A model generated the notes under the pieces. It saw only the letters and a program-made list of their open reading frames with translations. It searched no databases and was not told the origin of the DNA. From contig NZ_JAWRCU010000015.1 in assembly GCF_033542235.1 (NCBI RefSeq), forward strand, positions 1 through 64,000: 64,000 bases of DNA, in the 5' to 3' direction. The translations under genes were made by a program, and so were the position numbers. Shown piece by piece: positions 37,439 to 45,686 of the stretch (positions are counted from its first letter, which is position 1; each line of letters opens with the position of its first letter). The DNA comes from JAWRCU01 sp033542235. GTDB lineage: Bacteria; Pseudomonadota; Alphaproteobacteria; Rhizobiales; Rhizobiaceae.

Positions 37439-38230
37439 ATGGCAAAGAAGAAGAGCTCGGCCGGCGGGGCAAAGAATCCAAGCCGCAAGGAGTTGGAGGC
37501 GCTCGATCGGGCTCAGGAGCTCGTCTACGACGCCTGGGACGCGACTACAGCAAAGCGGCGGTTGGAGCTTGCCACCAAGGCAATCGAGATCAGTCCGCTT
37601 TGCGCTGACGCCTGGTTGGTCCTCGCGCAGATTGCCGAGCCGGGTTCCGATGAGCAAATGGAGCTGCTCTTACGCGCCGTCGACGCGGGCAAGACTGCGC
37701 TTGGCGGCTCCTTCGACGAAATGATCGGGGAGTTTTGGGGCTGGTTCGAGACCCGGCCCTACATGCGTGCACGGCAGGTGCTTGCGACCACTCTGTGGGA
37801 TCGAGGACTTCGGGATGACGCAATAGCCCATGTGTGGGATATGCTCCTTCTCAATCCTAACGACAACCAGGGCGTGCGCTATCTCCTTATCGGTTATCTC
37901 GCCGAAACGGATCGGCATGCCGAAATCGAGCGGTTGAAGGAGTCCTACCCGGGAGAAGACATGGCGATGTGGTTATGGCCCCTTGCGCTTGCGGCATTCC
38001 GTCGTGACGGCGACAGCCCCGCCAGCCGGCTAGCGCTCGGCTCTGCGCTGGACAGCAATGCCTTCGTTCCGGCTTACCTTCTGGGGAAAAAGAAGTTGCC
38101 GAAACAATTACCCGACCACTACGGCATTGGCGACCGCAACGAAGCGGTGCTTTTTGCTGACGGGTTCGGCTCCTCGTGGTCGGCGACCCCGGGTGCACTC
38201 GACTGGTTACGGACTAAAATCGCCAAATAG
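37439..38230 (+). CDS. TPR-like protein with ST7-type region
   Basis: A 263-residue soluble protein: a Lys-rich start (MAKKKSSAGG) and helical repeats of TPR type (TAKRRLELATKAIEISPLCADAWLVLAQ cut in several units). It resembles bacterial proteins annotated with an ST7 homology region, with the characteristic ending LPDHYGIGDRNEAVLFADG. Function is unknown. It starts 9 bp after the dehydratase stop but may be independent. GC content is slightly lower than its neighbours. Confidence 0.75.
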   Translation: MAKKKSSAGGAKNPSRKELEALDRAQELVYDAWDATTAKRRLELATKAIEISPLCADAWLVLAQIAEPGSDEQMELLLRAVDAGKTALGGSFDEMIGEFWGWFETRPYMRARQVLATTLWDRGLRDDAIAHVWDMLLLNPNDNQGVRYLLIGYLAETDRHAEIERLKESYPGEDMAMWLWPLALAAFRRDGDSPASRLALGSALDSNAFVPAYLLGKKKLPKQLPDHYGIGDRNEAVLFADGFGSSWSATPGALDWLRTKIAK

Positions 38231-38388
38231 CTGCGAAGCGCGGTTGCGCCTGTGCTCGCGCTGCGGCCAGTCGCCTCACATCGCCGTTCTTGTCACACCA
38301 GCTCGTATAGCGTTCCCCTTCTGCAGGGATCTGTCGCGGTCTGGTGCGTGAAAACTGATTGCATTCGGAGATCAGTTCGCTAAGCTGG

Positions 38389-38401
38389 TTGCAAATTGCA
38401 A
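38389..38401. promoter_or_regulatory. TTGCAA inverted repeat upstream of the hydrolase gene
   Basis: TTGCAA-A-TTGCAA is a perfect inverted repeat followed by TATACA, a fair -10 box, 45 bp upstream of the hydrolase start. It could be an operator of a MarR/TetR-like regulator not encoded here. Confidence 0.3.
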
Positions 38402-38445
38402 TTATACAGCCGGTTCATGCTCTGCAATGTCGAGAAGAGGCGACA

Positions 38446-39321
38446 ATGACGGAAGCTGGCAAGGTCGCGGCCGCCGCCAAGGCGATCCGAACGGACGGCA
38501 TCGAAATTGCGACAGAGGACTTCGGCGATCCGGCGCATCCGCCCGTCCTGCTGATCATGGGTGCAATGGCATCGATGCTATGGTGGCCGGACGAGTTCTG
38601 CCGGAGATTGAGCAACAGCGGCCGCTATGTGATCCGCTTCGATAACCGTGACACCGGTCTTTCGACGAAGTATGAGCACGGCAGACCAGGCTATACGTCC
38701 GCCGACATGGTCGATGACGTGGTGCGTGTGCTCGATGGCTACGGTCTCACCTCGGCTCACATCGTCGGCATGTCGATGGGCGGCGCGATCGCACAATCGG
38801 TTGCGCTCGAATATCCGCAACGAGTGCTATCGCTGACGGCCATCAGCACATCGCCGGTCGGTATGGACACCTCGCACCTACCGCCGGCGAGGCCGGAGTA
38901 TCAGGACCATTCCGCTGAAGCCGGCCAGGTTAACTGGTCGGACCGGGAGCAGGCGGTCCGCTCGATGGTTGAGGAAATGCGCGTGCTGGCAAGTCCTGCG
39001 CACCCTTTCGACAAGAGAACTGCAAGGCGATTCGTGGAGAGCGATTTCGACCGCTCGAATTCCTTCGCCAGCGCCGCCAATCACTTCCTGCTCGAAAGCG
39101 GAAGGAAGCTTCGCGGTCGGATGGCCGAGTTGCGCGTGCCGCTCCTCGTCATTCATGGGACGGCCGATCCCCTCTTTCCGATCGAGCATGGCGAAGCGCT
39201 CGCCCGGGCAGTCCCGGGTGCGAAACTTGTGCGCCTGGAAGGCGGCGGCCATGAGTTGAACGAGGCGTACTGGCCGCTGATCATCGACGCGATAGAAGGG
39301 CACACGCAAAGCCATACTTAA
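38446..39321 (+). CDS. Alpha/beta hydrolase
   Basis: A 291-residue alpha/beta-hydrolase-fold enzyme. Nucleophile Ser is in VGMSMGGAIAQ, the acid is likely in HGTADPLFP and the catalytic His in GGGHELNEAYW. The oxyanion region is MGAMASMLWWPDEFC. It resembles esterase/aclacinomycin-methylesterase-like proteins, with unknown substrate. The start MTEAGKVAA at 38446 follows GAAGAGGCGAC; an upstream ATG at 38359 lies before the putative promoter. Confidence 0.87.
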   Translation: MTEAGKVAAAAKAIRTDGIEIATEDFGDPAHPPVLLIMGAMASMLWWPDEFCRRLSNSGRYVIRFDNRDTGLSTKYEHGRPGYTSADMVDDVVRVLDGYGLTSAHIVGMSMGGAIAQSVALEYPQRVLSLTAISTSPVGMDTSHLPPARPEYQDHSAEAGQVNWSDREQAVRSMVEEMRVLASPAHPFDKRTARRFVESDFDRSNSFASAANHFLLESGRKLRGRMAELRVPLLVIHGTADPLFPIEHGEALARAVPGAKLVRLEGGGHELNEAYWPLIIDAIEGHTQSHT

Positions 39322-39336
39322 GTTGTTGCTTCACCA

Positions 39337-39377
39337 TTGACATCCGCAGGGGGCTAGCATTAGTTAAGTAAGCACTT
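39337..39377 (+). promoter_or_regulatory. Promoter with ArsR-like dyad for the GST/SRPBCC cluster
   Basis: TTGACA (39337-39342), an 18-bp spacer and TAGTTA (39361-39366) form a fair promoter. It overlaps AAGT-AAGC-ACTT (39366-39377), a short dyad like ArsR-family sites. The ArsR gene is the second gene of the cluster, so autoregulation is inferred. Confidence 0.4.
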
Positions 39378-39406
39378 CAGTGTTTCGAGCCAGATCGAGT
39401 AGCAAC

Positions 39407-40072
39407 ATGTCCCTCACGCTCCACTACCACCCGCTGGCCTCCTTCTGCTGGAAGGTGCTGATCGCGCTGTATGAGAACGACACTCCGTTTGAGAAGCTGG
39501 TCGTCGATCTTGGGGACGAGGCCTCGCGAGCTGCCTTCTTCAAGCTCTGGCCGGTCGGCAAGTTCCCGGTGCTCCAGGACAAGGCGCGAGATCGGATCGT
39601 GCCGGAATCCTCAATCGTCATCGACTATCTCGATCAGTATTTTCCCGGACGCGTTACCTTCGTTCCCAAGGATCCGGAACTTGCCCGGCAAACGCGGCTC
39701 GCCGATCGGTTCTTCGACCTCTACGTGCACGAGCCGTTGCAGAAGATCGTGGGGGACAAGATAAGGCCTGAAGGCAGCCATGATTTGTTTGGCGTCGAGA
39801 GGGCTCGGCAGATGCTCCAGACGGCCTATGCGCTGATCGACGAGGACATTCGTTCAAAGACCTGGGCGATAGGCGGTGATTTCACGCTCGCAGACTGCTC
39901 GGCTTTCCCCGCCCTCTTCTACGCGGACAAGGTCGAGCCGTTGACGAGCAAATACCGGAACGCCGCCCGCTATCTCGAACGTCTGTCCACCCGCCCCTCG
40001 GTGGCTCGGGTCGTCGAGGAGGCCCAGCCCTATATGCCGCTCTTCCCATTCTACGAGCCGGAGCAGGCGTGA
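39407..40072 (+). CDS. Glutathione S-transferase family protein
   Basis: A 221-residue GST: thioredoxin-like N-terminal domain (LTLHYHPLASFCWKVLIALY; GKFPVLQD with the cis-Pro; ESSIVIDYLD glutathione site) and an all-helical C-terminal domain. The start MSLTLHY at 39407 fits the family. It is first of a compact five-gene cluster and is followed after 4 bp by the ArsR gene. Conjugation or isomerisation of an unknown electrophile is likely. Confidence 0.9.
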   Translation: MSLTLHYHPLASFCWKVLIALYENDTPFEKLVVDLGDEASRAAFFKLWPVGKFPVLQDKARDRIVPESSIVIDYLDQYFPGRVTFVPKDPELARQTRLADRFFDLYVHEPLQKIVGDKIRPEGSHDLFGVERARQMLQTAYALIDEDIRSKTWAIGGDFTLADCSAFPALFYADKVEPLTSKYRNAARYLERLSTRPSVARVVEEAQPYMPLFPFYEPEQA

Positions 40073-40076
40073 GGCG

Positions 40077-40430
40077 TTGCTGCACGACCCCGCCCAGCTC
40101 GATCTGATGTTTCAGGCGCTTGCCGATCCCGGCCGGCGCCGGATGGTCGAACGCCTGTCGCGCGGTCCGGCTTCGGTCAGCGAGCTCGCCGAGCCCCTCG
40201 ACATGTCTCTGTCGGCGGTCATGCAGCACCTCCATCTGTTGGAGACGAGTGGGCTGGTCGTTTCCGAGAAGATCGGCCGCGTCCGAACCTGCCGCATCGA
40301 GCCGAAGGCGCTCGGAGATGTCGAGCGTTGGATTTCCGAGCGTCGCAGGAGCTGGGAAGGGCGGCTCGACCGCCTCGGCGACTTCCTTGCCGAAACGGCC
40401 CCAGGTGAGGAAAAGGGAGGGAAAACATGA
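40077..40430 (+). CDS. ArsR-family transcriptional regulator
   Basis: A 117-residue winged-helix protein (FQALADPGRRRMVERLSRGPASVSELA, then SLSAVMQHLHLLE recognition helix). It lacks the metal-binding CXC motif and belongs to the ArsR branch that is paired with SRPBCC proteins. The start is TTG at 40077 with GAGGCG just before it; the first ATG, nine codons on, would cut off a conserved helix. It overlaps the next gene by 4 bp. Confidence 0.9.
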   Translation: MLHDPAQLDLMFQALADPGRRRMVERLSRGPASVSELAEPLDMSLSAVMQHLHLLETSGLVVSEKIGRVRTCRIEPKALGDVERWISERRRSWEGRLDRLGDFLAETAPGEEKGGKT

Positions 40431-40918
40431 CCGAACGATCCGTCGAACAGTCCGCGATCGCGATCGTACCGCCACTGAACCATGACACGATCGTGCTGGA
40501 GCGCACCTACGAGGCGAAGCCGGCCCGCGTGTTCGAGGCCTTTGCGAGCCCCGAGGCGCGGATGCGATGGGGAGTCCCCTCGGCCCATGTCGAGCTCGAG
40601 TATGATCAGGCGGATTTCCGGATAGGCGGCATGGATGTCAGCCGTTGTGGCCCGCGCGGCAATCTGGTCTACCGTGTCGAGACCCGCTACCGCGACATCG
40701 TTCCGCAACGGCGCATCATCTCGACCGAAATCGTCTCGGAAGGAGGCATTACGCTGTGCTTCGCCTTGATAACAGTTGAGCTTCTCGAGGCTGGCAGCGG
40801 TACGCGGATCATTCTCACAGATCAGGTCGGTGCGTTCGGCGGCAGGAGCATGATCGACGGCCACAGGGCCGGGCATGCTGGCGCCCTCGACAATCTGGCT
40901 GCCGAGCTGCGGCGTTAA
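40427..40918 (+). CDS. SRPBCC/AHSA1-like protein
   Basis: A 163-residue START-like protein with the AHSA1 pattern (ERTYEAKPARVFEAFASPEARMRWG). It has a hydrophobic ligand cavity fold and is probably a small-molecule binding protein. It is coupled to the ArsR gene by an ATGA overlap, a recurrent ArsR-SRPBCC pairing. Its N-terminus MTERSV is shared with the second SRPBCC protein at 41620, a sign of duplication. Confidence 0.87.
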   Translation: MTERSVEQSAIAIVPPLNHDTIVLERTYEAKPARVFEAFASPEARMRWGVPSAHVELEYDQADFRIGGMDVSRCGPRGNLVYRVETRYRDIVPQRRIISTEIVSEGGITLCFALITVELLEAGSGTRIILTDQVGAFGGRSMIDGHRAGHAGALDNLAAELRR

Positions 40919-40950
40919 TGCGTCAGGGTAGATTCACACAGGAGGCAGTC

Positions 40951-41562
40951 ATGAAACTCTACTGCGGTGTCGGGCCGAATTCGTATCGCGTACGCATCTT
41001 CATGGCAGAGAAGGGCGTCGATCTCCCTCGTGTCGAGGTGGACCTTTTCAAGGGCGAGCACAAATTTCCGGAATTCCTGAAGCTCAATTCGCTCGGGCAG
41101 ATCCCGGTTCTCATGCTCGACGACGGGACTGTCATCACAGAGAGTGTCGCGATCTGCCGTTATCTGGAGGAGCTCAATCCCGAGCCGCCCTTGTTTGGAA
41201 GGGAACCCGTTGGCCGCGCCAAGGTCGAGATGTGGAATCGGCGGGTGGAGCTGCAGGTCATGGGGACGATCGGCGACTATACCTTCCACACCAACGAGTT
41301 CTTCAAAGATCGCGTGCCTCAGTTCCCGGGATTCGGGGAGGCACAGAAGCTGAACGTTCCCAGAAAATGGGAATGGCTCGATCGCGAGATGGCCGACGGC
41401 CGCCCCTTCATTGCCGGCGAGCAATTCTCGATCGCCGACATTACGGCAGGCGTGGCCGCGTGGCTGGGCGAGTTCTTCGAGATCGAGCGGCCAGCCTCGC
41501 TGCCGAATGTCAACCGCTGGCTGGAACGCGTGCGCTCGCGCCCGAGTTGGAATGCTCAGTAA
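40951..41562 (+). CDS. Glutathione S-transferase family protein
   Basis: A 203-residue GST with N-terminal MKLYCGVGPNSYRVRIFMAE, the cis-Pro segment LGQIPVLMLDDG and TESVAICRYLEEL. It is only distantly similar to the first GST of the cluster, so the two are not recent duplicates. AGGAGG lies just before the ATG at 40951; the open frame upstream overlaps the SRPBCC stop. Confidence 0.9.
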   Translation: MKLYCGVGPNSYRVRIFMAEKGVDLPRVEVDLFKGEHKFPEFLKLNSLGQIPVLMLDDGTVITESVAICRYLEELNPEPPLFGREPVGRAKVEMWNRRVELQVMGTIGDYTFHTNEFFKDRVPQFPGFGEAQKLNVPRKWEWLDREMADGRPFIAGEQFSIADITAGVAAWLGEFFEIERPASLPNVNRWLERVRSRPSWNAQ

Positions 41563-41619
41563 TCTCCAGTGCTGCGGCTCGCCGCTGCAGTTGGCAACCG
41601 GAAATCGAATGAGGATTTC

Positions 41620-42075
41620 ATGACCGAACGTTCCGTCACCCACGCGACCTTTACGATCGAGCGGACCTATGCGGCCGTTCCTTCGCGTGTATTCCACGCG
41701 CTTTCCGACAAGGCTGCAAAGAGCAGATGGTTCGTCGGCCCCGACGAATGGCGCCAGGAGCGGTTTGAGATGGACTTCCGCGTCGGCGGCCGCGAGGTCA
41801 ACAGCGGCAGGCCGAAGGGGGGTGAACTGCACACCTTCGACGCGATCTATCATGACATCGTAGAGGACCAGCGCATCGTCTATTCCTACGACATGCATAT
41901 CGGCGACACGCGCATCTCGGTGTCGCTCGCCACCATAGTGCTTATCCCGGAACAAGGCGGCACCCGCCTTGTCTTCACGGAGCAGGCCGCCTTTCTCGAT
42001 GGCTATGACGACGCAGGCAACCGCGAGCGCGGCACGCGCGACCTGCTCGATGCGCTGGGCAGGGCGCTGGGGTAG
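41620..42075 (+). CDS. SRPBCC/AHSA1-like protein
   Basis: A 151-residue START-like protein (ERTYAAVPSRVFHALSDKAAKSRWF, RVGGREVNSGRP). It resembles the SRPBCC protein at 40427, including the MTERSV start, so the pair probably arose by duplication. TGAGGA precedes the ATG. It ends the GST-ArsR-SRPBCC-GST-SRPBCC cluster; 25 bp later element D2 begins. Confidence 0.87.
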   Translation: MTERSVTHATFTIERTYAAVPSRVFHALSDKAAKSRWFVGPDEWRQERFEMDFRVGGREVNSGRPKGGELHTFDAIYHDIVEDQRIVYSYDMHIGDTRISVSLATIVLIPEQGGTRLVFTEQAAFLDGYDDAGNRERGTRDLLDALGRALG

Positions 42076-42099
42076 GGCGGCAGTCAGATAGGTCGCCGA

Positions 42100-42177
42100 G
42101 GGACAGTTTGCTTCTTGCCGCGGAAAGGCGCTGCATTTTGCCGAAGTCGCGCTGACGTTAAAAACTAGGCTGTCCCC
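42100..42177. repeat. Small inverted-repeat element, family D, copy 2
   Basis: A 78-bp element bounded by GGGACAGTTTGC and AGGCTGTCCCC, related to 14010-14082 at its ends and loosely in the centre (CCGCGGAAAGGCGC versus CCGCAGGAAAGCGC). It lies between the SRPBCC gene and the glycosyltransferase gene. Nothing else is seen in the gap 42076-42322. Confidence 0.65.
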
Positions 42178-42322
42178 AACGCCCCTCTTGCCGCATGCTG
42201 GCATTCCGCAGCCGCGGAAGCTAAGAGGCGCAGCAGCGACCGATCGGCCGCTTCCTCGATCTGCGCTCGTGCCGCCCGGGCCGGTCCGTGACAAGTCCAG
42301 TCATCGTGCGGCGGGTTGATGA

Positions 42323-43831
42323 ATGAATTCCGTGCAGGTCGCAGGACCGGTCGTCGCCGCCCAGCGCTGGCTTACAATCCTGCAAAAACTCTCCGCCACG
42401 CCTGCGCGCGCGATCGCGACGCTGGTCGCTACACACATCATCTTCCTCGCGCTGCTGCCTTTCCCGGTCAGCTCGGCACCGCCGATCGACGTCGTCGAAG
42501 GCTTGATCTGGGGGCAGGAATGGCTGCTCGGCACGCATAAGCTGCCGACCATGCCGGCCTGGCTGATCGAGATTTCGTTCCGGCTGACAGGCAGCCCGAT
42601 CCTTGGGCCGTATTTGCTCAGCCAGCTCTGCGTCGCGCTTTCCTACATCTTCGTCTTCATGGCCGGCTGCCGGCTGACCACGACGGCAAATGCGCTTGCT
42701 GGCACCCTGCTCACCGCTGGCATCGTCTATTTCAACTGGACCACGCCGGAGTTCAACCACAACGTTATCCAGATGCCGATCTGGGCGGCGACATTCCTGC
42801 TGTTCACGGTGATCCGCGAGGATGCAGGCCGACCCGGCCCCTGGCTGGCGCTCGGCGTGCTGGCCGGCCTCGGTATATACGCCAAGTACAGCGTCGTTGT
42901 CCTCTATGTCGCGCTGGGCTTCTGGACGCTGATCGATGGCAGGATGCGGCGTGCCTTCCTGACGCCGTGGCCGTGGCTCGCCGTCGCCTTGTCGCTGCTC
43001 GTGGCGGCTCCGCACGTCTATTGGCTGGTAGAGCACGATTTCGCGCCCATTGGCTATGTCGAGTCGCGGGCAGCGGGCGGCGGCTCGCTGCTTCCTCCGA
43101 TCAAATGGATCCTGGTGCAGATCGCTTGCCAGCTGCCTATCGGCCTGCTGCTGGCGATCACCGGCATGCGCAGGATCATGTCGCTTCCACGCCGGACGGA
43201 GGATGGCGGCAACCTCGCCTATGTCGCCTTCATCGCGCTCGCCCCGGCGCTGGCAACAGCGCTTCTCGCCGCAATCTCCGGTTCGAAGCCGCAGAACATG
43301 TGGGGCATGCCCATGTTCGCGCCATCGGGACTGCTGGTCGTGCTCCTTTTGCGGCGTGAGTGGAGCTATCCGCTGGTCCAGCGTCTGTGGGTCGCGACAA
43401 TCGGCCTTGTCGCCGTCGTGGGCGTGGCTTTCACGATCAACATCGTCGTCAGTCGCGGCATCAGCCAGCCGATCCGCAATGCCTGGCCGATGGCCGAGAT
43501 CGCGGACAAGGCGCGTGAAGCCTGGGCCGCGAGCACGCCCGCGAAGCTTCAGGTCGTGTCGGGTGAAAGATGGCTCGCCGGTCTCGTGTCTGCCGGACTT
43601 CCCGAGCGCCCGCACGTCATCCATGACGGTGTACTCGCCAACTCGCCATGGTTGGACGAGGACCGGCTGCGCAAGGATGGCGTGCTCTATGTCTGGCGGG
43701 GGAAAGATCAGCCCCCGGGCCTCATTCCGGAGGGCACGCCGATTGCGGCGACGGGAAGCTTCGAGATCGCCGGCGTCTCGGAACGCGATCGCGTCGTAAG
43801 CTATGCGGTAAGGCTGCCGGAAGCGCGGTAA
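42323..43831 (+). CDS. GT39/ArnT-like membrane glycosyltransferase
   Basis: A 502-residue polytopic membrane protein with 10-12 hydrophobic helices in the first 390 residues and a soluble periplasmic C-terminal part. The acidic residue pair early in the chain (SSAPPIDVVEGLIWG) and the PMT_2-like fold indicate a dolichyl/undecaprenyl-phosphate-sugar-dependent glycosyltransferase. The acceptor (lipid A, protein or polysaccharide) cannot be deduced. It is convergent with the MttB gene. Confidence 0.85.
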   Translation: MNSVQVAGPVVAAQRWLTILQKLSATPARAIATLVATHIIFLALLPFPVSSAPPIDVVEGLIWGQEWLLGTHKLPTMPAWLIEISFRLTGSPILGPYLLSQLCVALSYIFVFMAGCRLTTTANALAGTLLTAGIVYFNWTTPEFNHNVIQMPIWAATFLLFTVIREDAGRPGPWLALGVLAGLGIYAKYSVVVLYVALGFWTLIDGRMRRAFLTPWPWLAVALSLLVAAPHVYWLVEHDFAPIGYVESRAAGGGSLLPPIKWILVQIACQLPIGLLLAITGMRRIMSLPRRTEDGGNLAYVAFIALAPALATALLAAISGSKPQNMWGMPMFAPSGLLVVLLLRREWSYPLVQRLWVATIGLVAVVGVAFTINIVVSRGISQPIRNAWPMAEIADKAREAWAASTPAKLQVVSGERWLAGLVSAGLPERPHVIHDGVLANSPWLDEDRLRKDGVLYVWRGKDQPPGLIPEGTPIAATGSFEIAGVSERDRVVSYAVRLPEAR

Positions 43832-43846
43832 GTCCCCAGCGCTTGC

Positions 43847-45436
43847 TCACCCACCCATCGATTTGCGCGGCAAGTGGATCAGATTGCCGAATTTGGCGCG
43901 CAGCCGGTCATCGAGCGCGCGCGCCACGTGGCGCGGGAAGCGCGAGGACAGGATGCGCTTCTTCTCCTCGATTGCGCGGGAGAGGATATCGGGCTTGCCC
44001 TTCTCGTTCCATTCCTTGGGGGAGAAACGGTCGCCGACGGCGGGGTAAAAATATTCGGACTGCATCAGGCCGAGCGTCTGCCGATGCCCGAGAAAATGGC
44101 CGGGCCCGTTCAGGCAGACATCCGCGATGGTGTCGACCGACAGCGTGTTGTCGGAGACCTCGATGCCGCGCACGCTGCGCAGGCAGTAACCCAGCATGTC
44201 GTTGTCGACGATCAGGCTTTCCAGGCAGAAGCCGAGCAGCGAGGCATGCATGCCGGCCGATTCGTAGATGAGGTTGAGGCCGGAGAGCCCGGCCATGACG
44301 TTGGTTATGCCTTTCTCGTATCCGGCCTGGATGTCGGGCAGCTTGGAGTCTGCCATGCCCGCCGCCGAGCCGCCGGGCAGGTTGTAGAACTGGGCCATCT
44401 GCGCGCAGGCTGCGGTGAGCAGGGCCTGCTCGGCCGAGCCGCCCGACATCGCGCCGGTCCTGAGATCCGAGACGAAGGGCCAGGTGCCGAAGATCGCAGG
44501 GTGTCCGGGCTTCAGCGCATTCACATAGATCAAGCCGACAAGCACCTCGGCAACGGCCTGCACCACGGCGCCGGCGATCGCGGCGGGTGCGGTGGCGCCG
44601 GCCTGTCCGGCCGAGAGCAGCAGGATCGGAATGCCGCCGGCGACGCAGGCCTCCAGCACGCCACAGGCGTCCTCGGCGAATTTCATCGGCGGCACGACGA
44701 AACAGTTGGAATTGGAGACGAAGGGCCGCGCCCGGAAATTCTCCTCGCCGCCGGCGATCATGTAGAGCATCTCCAGCGCCGGGGCGACGTTCTCGCGCAC
44801 AGTAAAGCTCGTGCCGACGTGCTTGGACGTGCCCATCACGCAGGCGTAGAGCGTATTGAAGTCCATCGCGAGCGGGTCGGGGATGTCGCGCGGCACCATC
44901 GGCCGCTGGAAAAAATGGATGTTGTCGAGCCCGTCGACGATGCGGGCCGCGTCATAGATGTCCTGAAGCTGCGACTCGCGATATTCGCGCTTCTCCACAT
45001 CGACCAGATGGACGGCGGCACCGGCTGTGCCATAGTGCACCCTGGAGCCCTGGATCACCATGTCGTGCCTGGGATCCTGGCCGTGCAGAGTGAAGTTCCT
45101 CGCCGCGTTCTTGACCGTTGCCTCGACCAGCCGTCGCGGAAAGCGCAGCCGACCGTCTTCGCCGAGCGTCGCACCGACGCGGATCAGCGCATCGATGCAG
45201 CTTGGGATCGCATTGGCGAAGCCGACTGTCTCCAGTACCGTCAGCACGGCCTCGTGGATGCGCGCCAGATCGTCCTCCTGAAGCGGCTTGTAACGGCCGC
45301 CCTCCAGGCCGGCTCGGACCGGCCGGATGTCCTCCGCCAGCGGCGCCGATCGCATTGCGCGTCGTGCCTCGCGTCCTCCAGCACGCCGGCCACGCGTGGT
45401 GACCGCCGCTTCCTGTTCGTCAAGCGTCGTCGACAT
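43847..45436 (-). CDS. MttB-family (non-pyrrolysine) methyltransferase
   Basis: A 529-residue member of the trimethylamine methyltransferase superfamily, recognised from LARIHEAVLTVLETVGF at the start, VHYGTAGAAVHLVDVEKREY, and NLIYESAGMHASLLGFCLESLIVDNDM. No in-frame amber codon is present, so it belongs to the large non-pyrrolysine branch, in which known members demethylate glycine betaine, proline betaine or carnitine. No corrinoid protein gene is adjacent. The start at 45436 has GGAGCTGAGA upstream. The MocR gene lies 250 bp upstream on the same strand. Confidence 0.9.
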   Translation of the reverse strand: MSTTLDEQEAAVTTRGRRAGGREARRAMRSAPLAEDIRPVRAGLEGGRYKPLQEDDLARIHEAVLTVLETVGFANAIPSCIDALIRVGATLGEDGRLRFPRRLVEATVKNAARNFTLHGQDPRHDMVIQGSRVHYGTAGAAVHLVDVEKREYRESQLQDIYDAARIVDGLDNIHFFQRPMVPRDIPDPLAMDFNTLYACVMGTSKHVGTSFTVRENVAPALEMLYMIAGGEENFRARPFVSNSNCFVVPPMKFAEDACGVLEACVAGGIPILLLSAGQAGATAPAAIAGAVVQAVAEVLVGLIYVNALKPGHPAIFGTWPFVSDLRTGAMSGGSAEQALLTAACAQMAQFYNLPGGSAAGMADSKLPDIQAGYEKGITNVMAGLSGLNLIYESAGMHASLLGFCLESLIVDNDMLGYCLRSVRGIEVSDNTLSVDTIADVCLNGPGHFLGHRQTLGLMQSEYFYPAVGDRFSPKEWNEKGKPDILSRAIEEKKRILSSRFPRHVARALDDRLRAKFGNLIHLPRKSMGG

Positions 45437-45606
45437 TCTCAGCTCCGGTTCCCAGGGTTGGTCTGCGTCTTGCTGCGCTGATCCAACCGTCGCTTCTTTT
45501 GGCAACTATGCAGCCAGGCGGGCCGAAGCCTTTGAGCCACCAGATTCGGCCAGATGAGCCAGGACGCGCTGATGAGAGCGTTCCTCTTTCCGCCTCCGGC
45601 ACGGCA

Positions 45607-45634
45607 ATCGCCTATGAGGTCGACCCCCACTCCG
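45607..45634. repeat. Dispersed 28-bp repeat, copy 2
   Basis: Identical to 25837-25864 over 28 bp. Here it sits between the MocR and MttB genes, and CGGCAATCGCCT occurs twice around it (about 45602 and 45644). The gap 45437-45686 shows no gene and could also carry the mttB promoter. Confidence 0.7.
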
Positions 45635-45686
45635 CCTCGCGATCGGCAATCGCCTTGCGCTAGCGGGCAGAAGGAAAACGGTCGCC

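Noticed and set aside
43847..45436. Pyrrolysine-containing trimethylamine methyltransferase
   Set aside because: The frame has no in-frame TAG, and no pyl genes are present.
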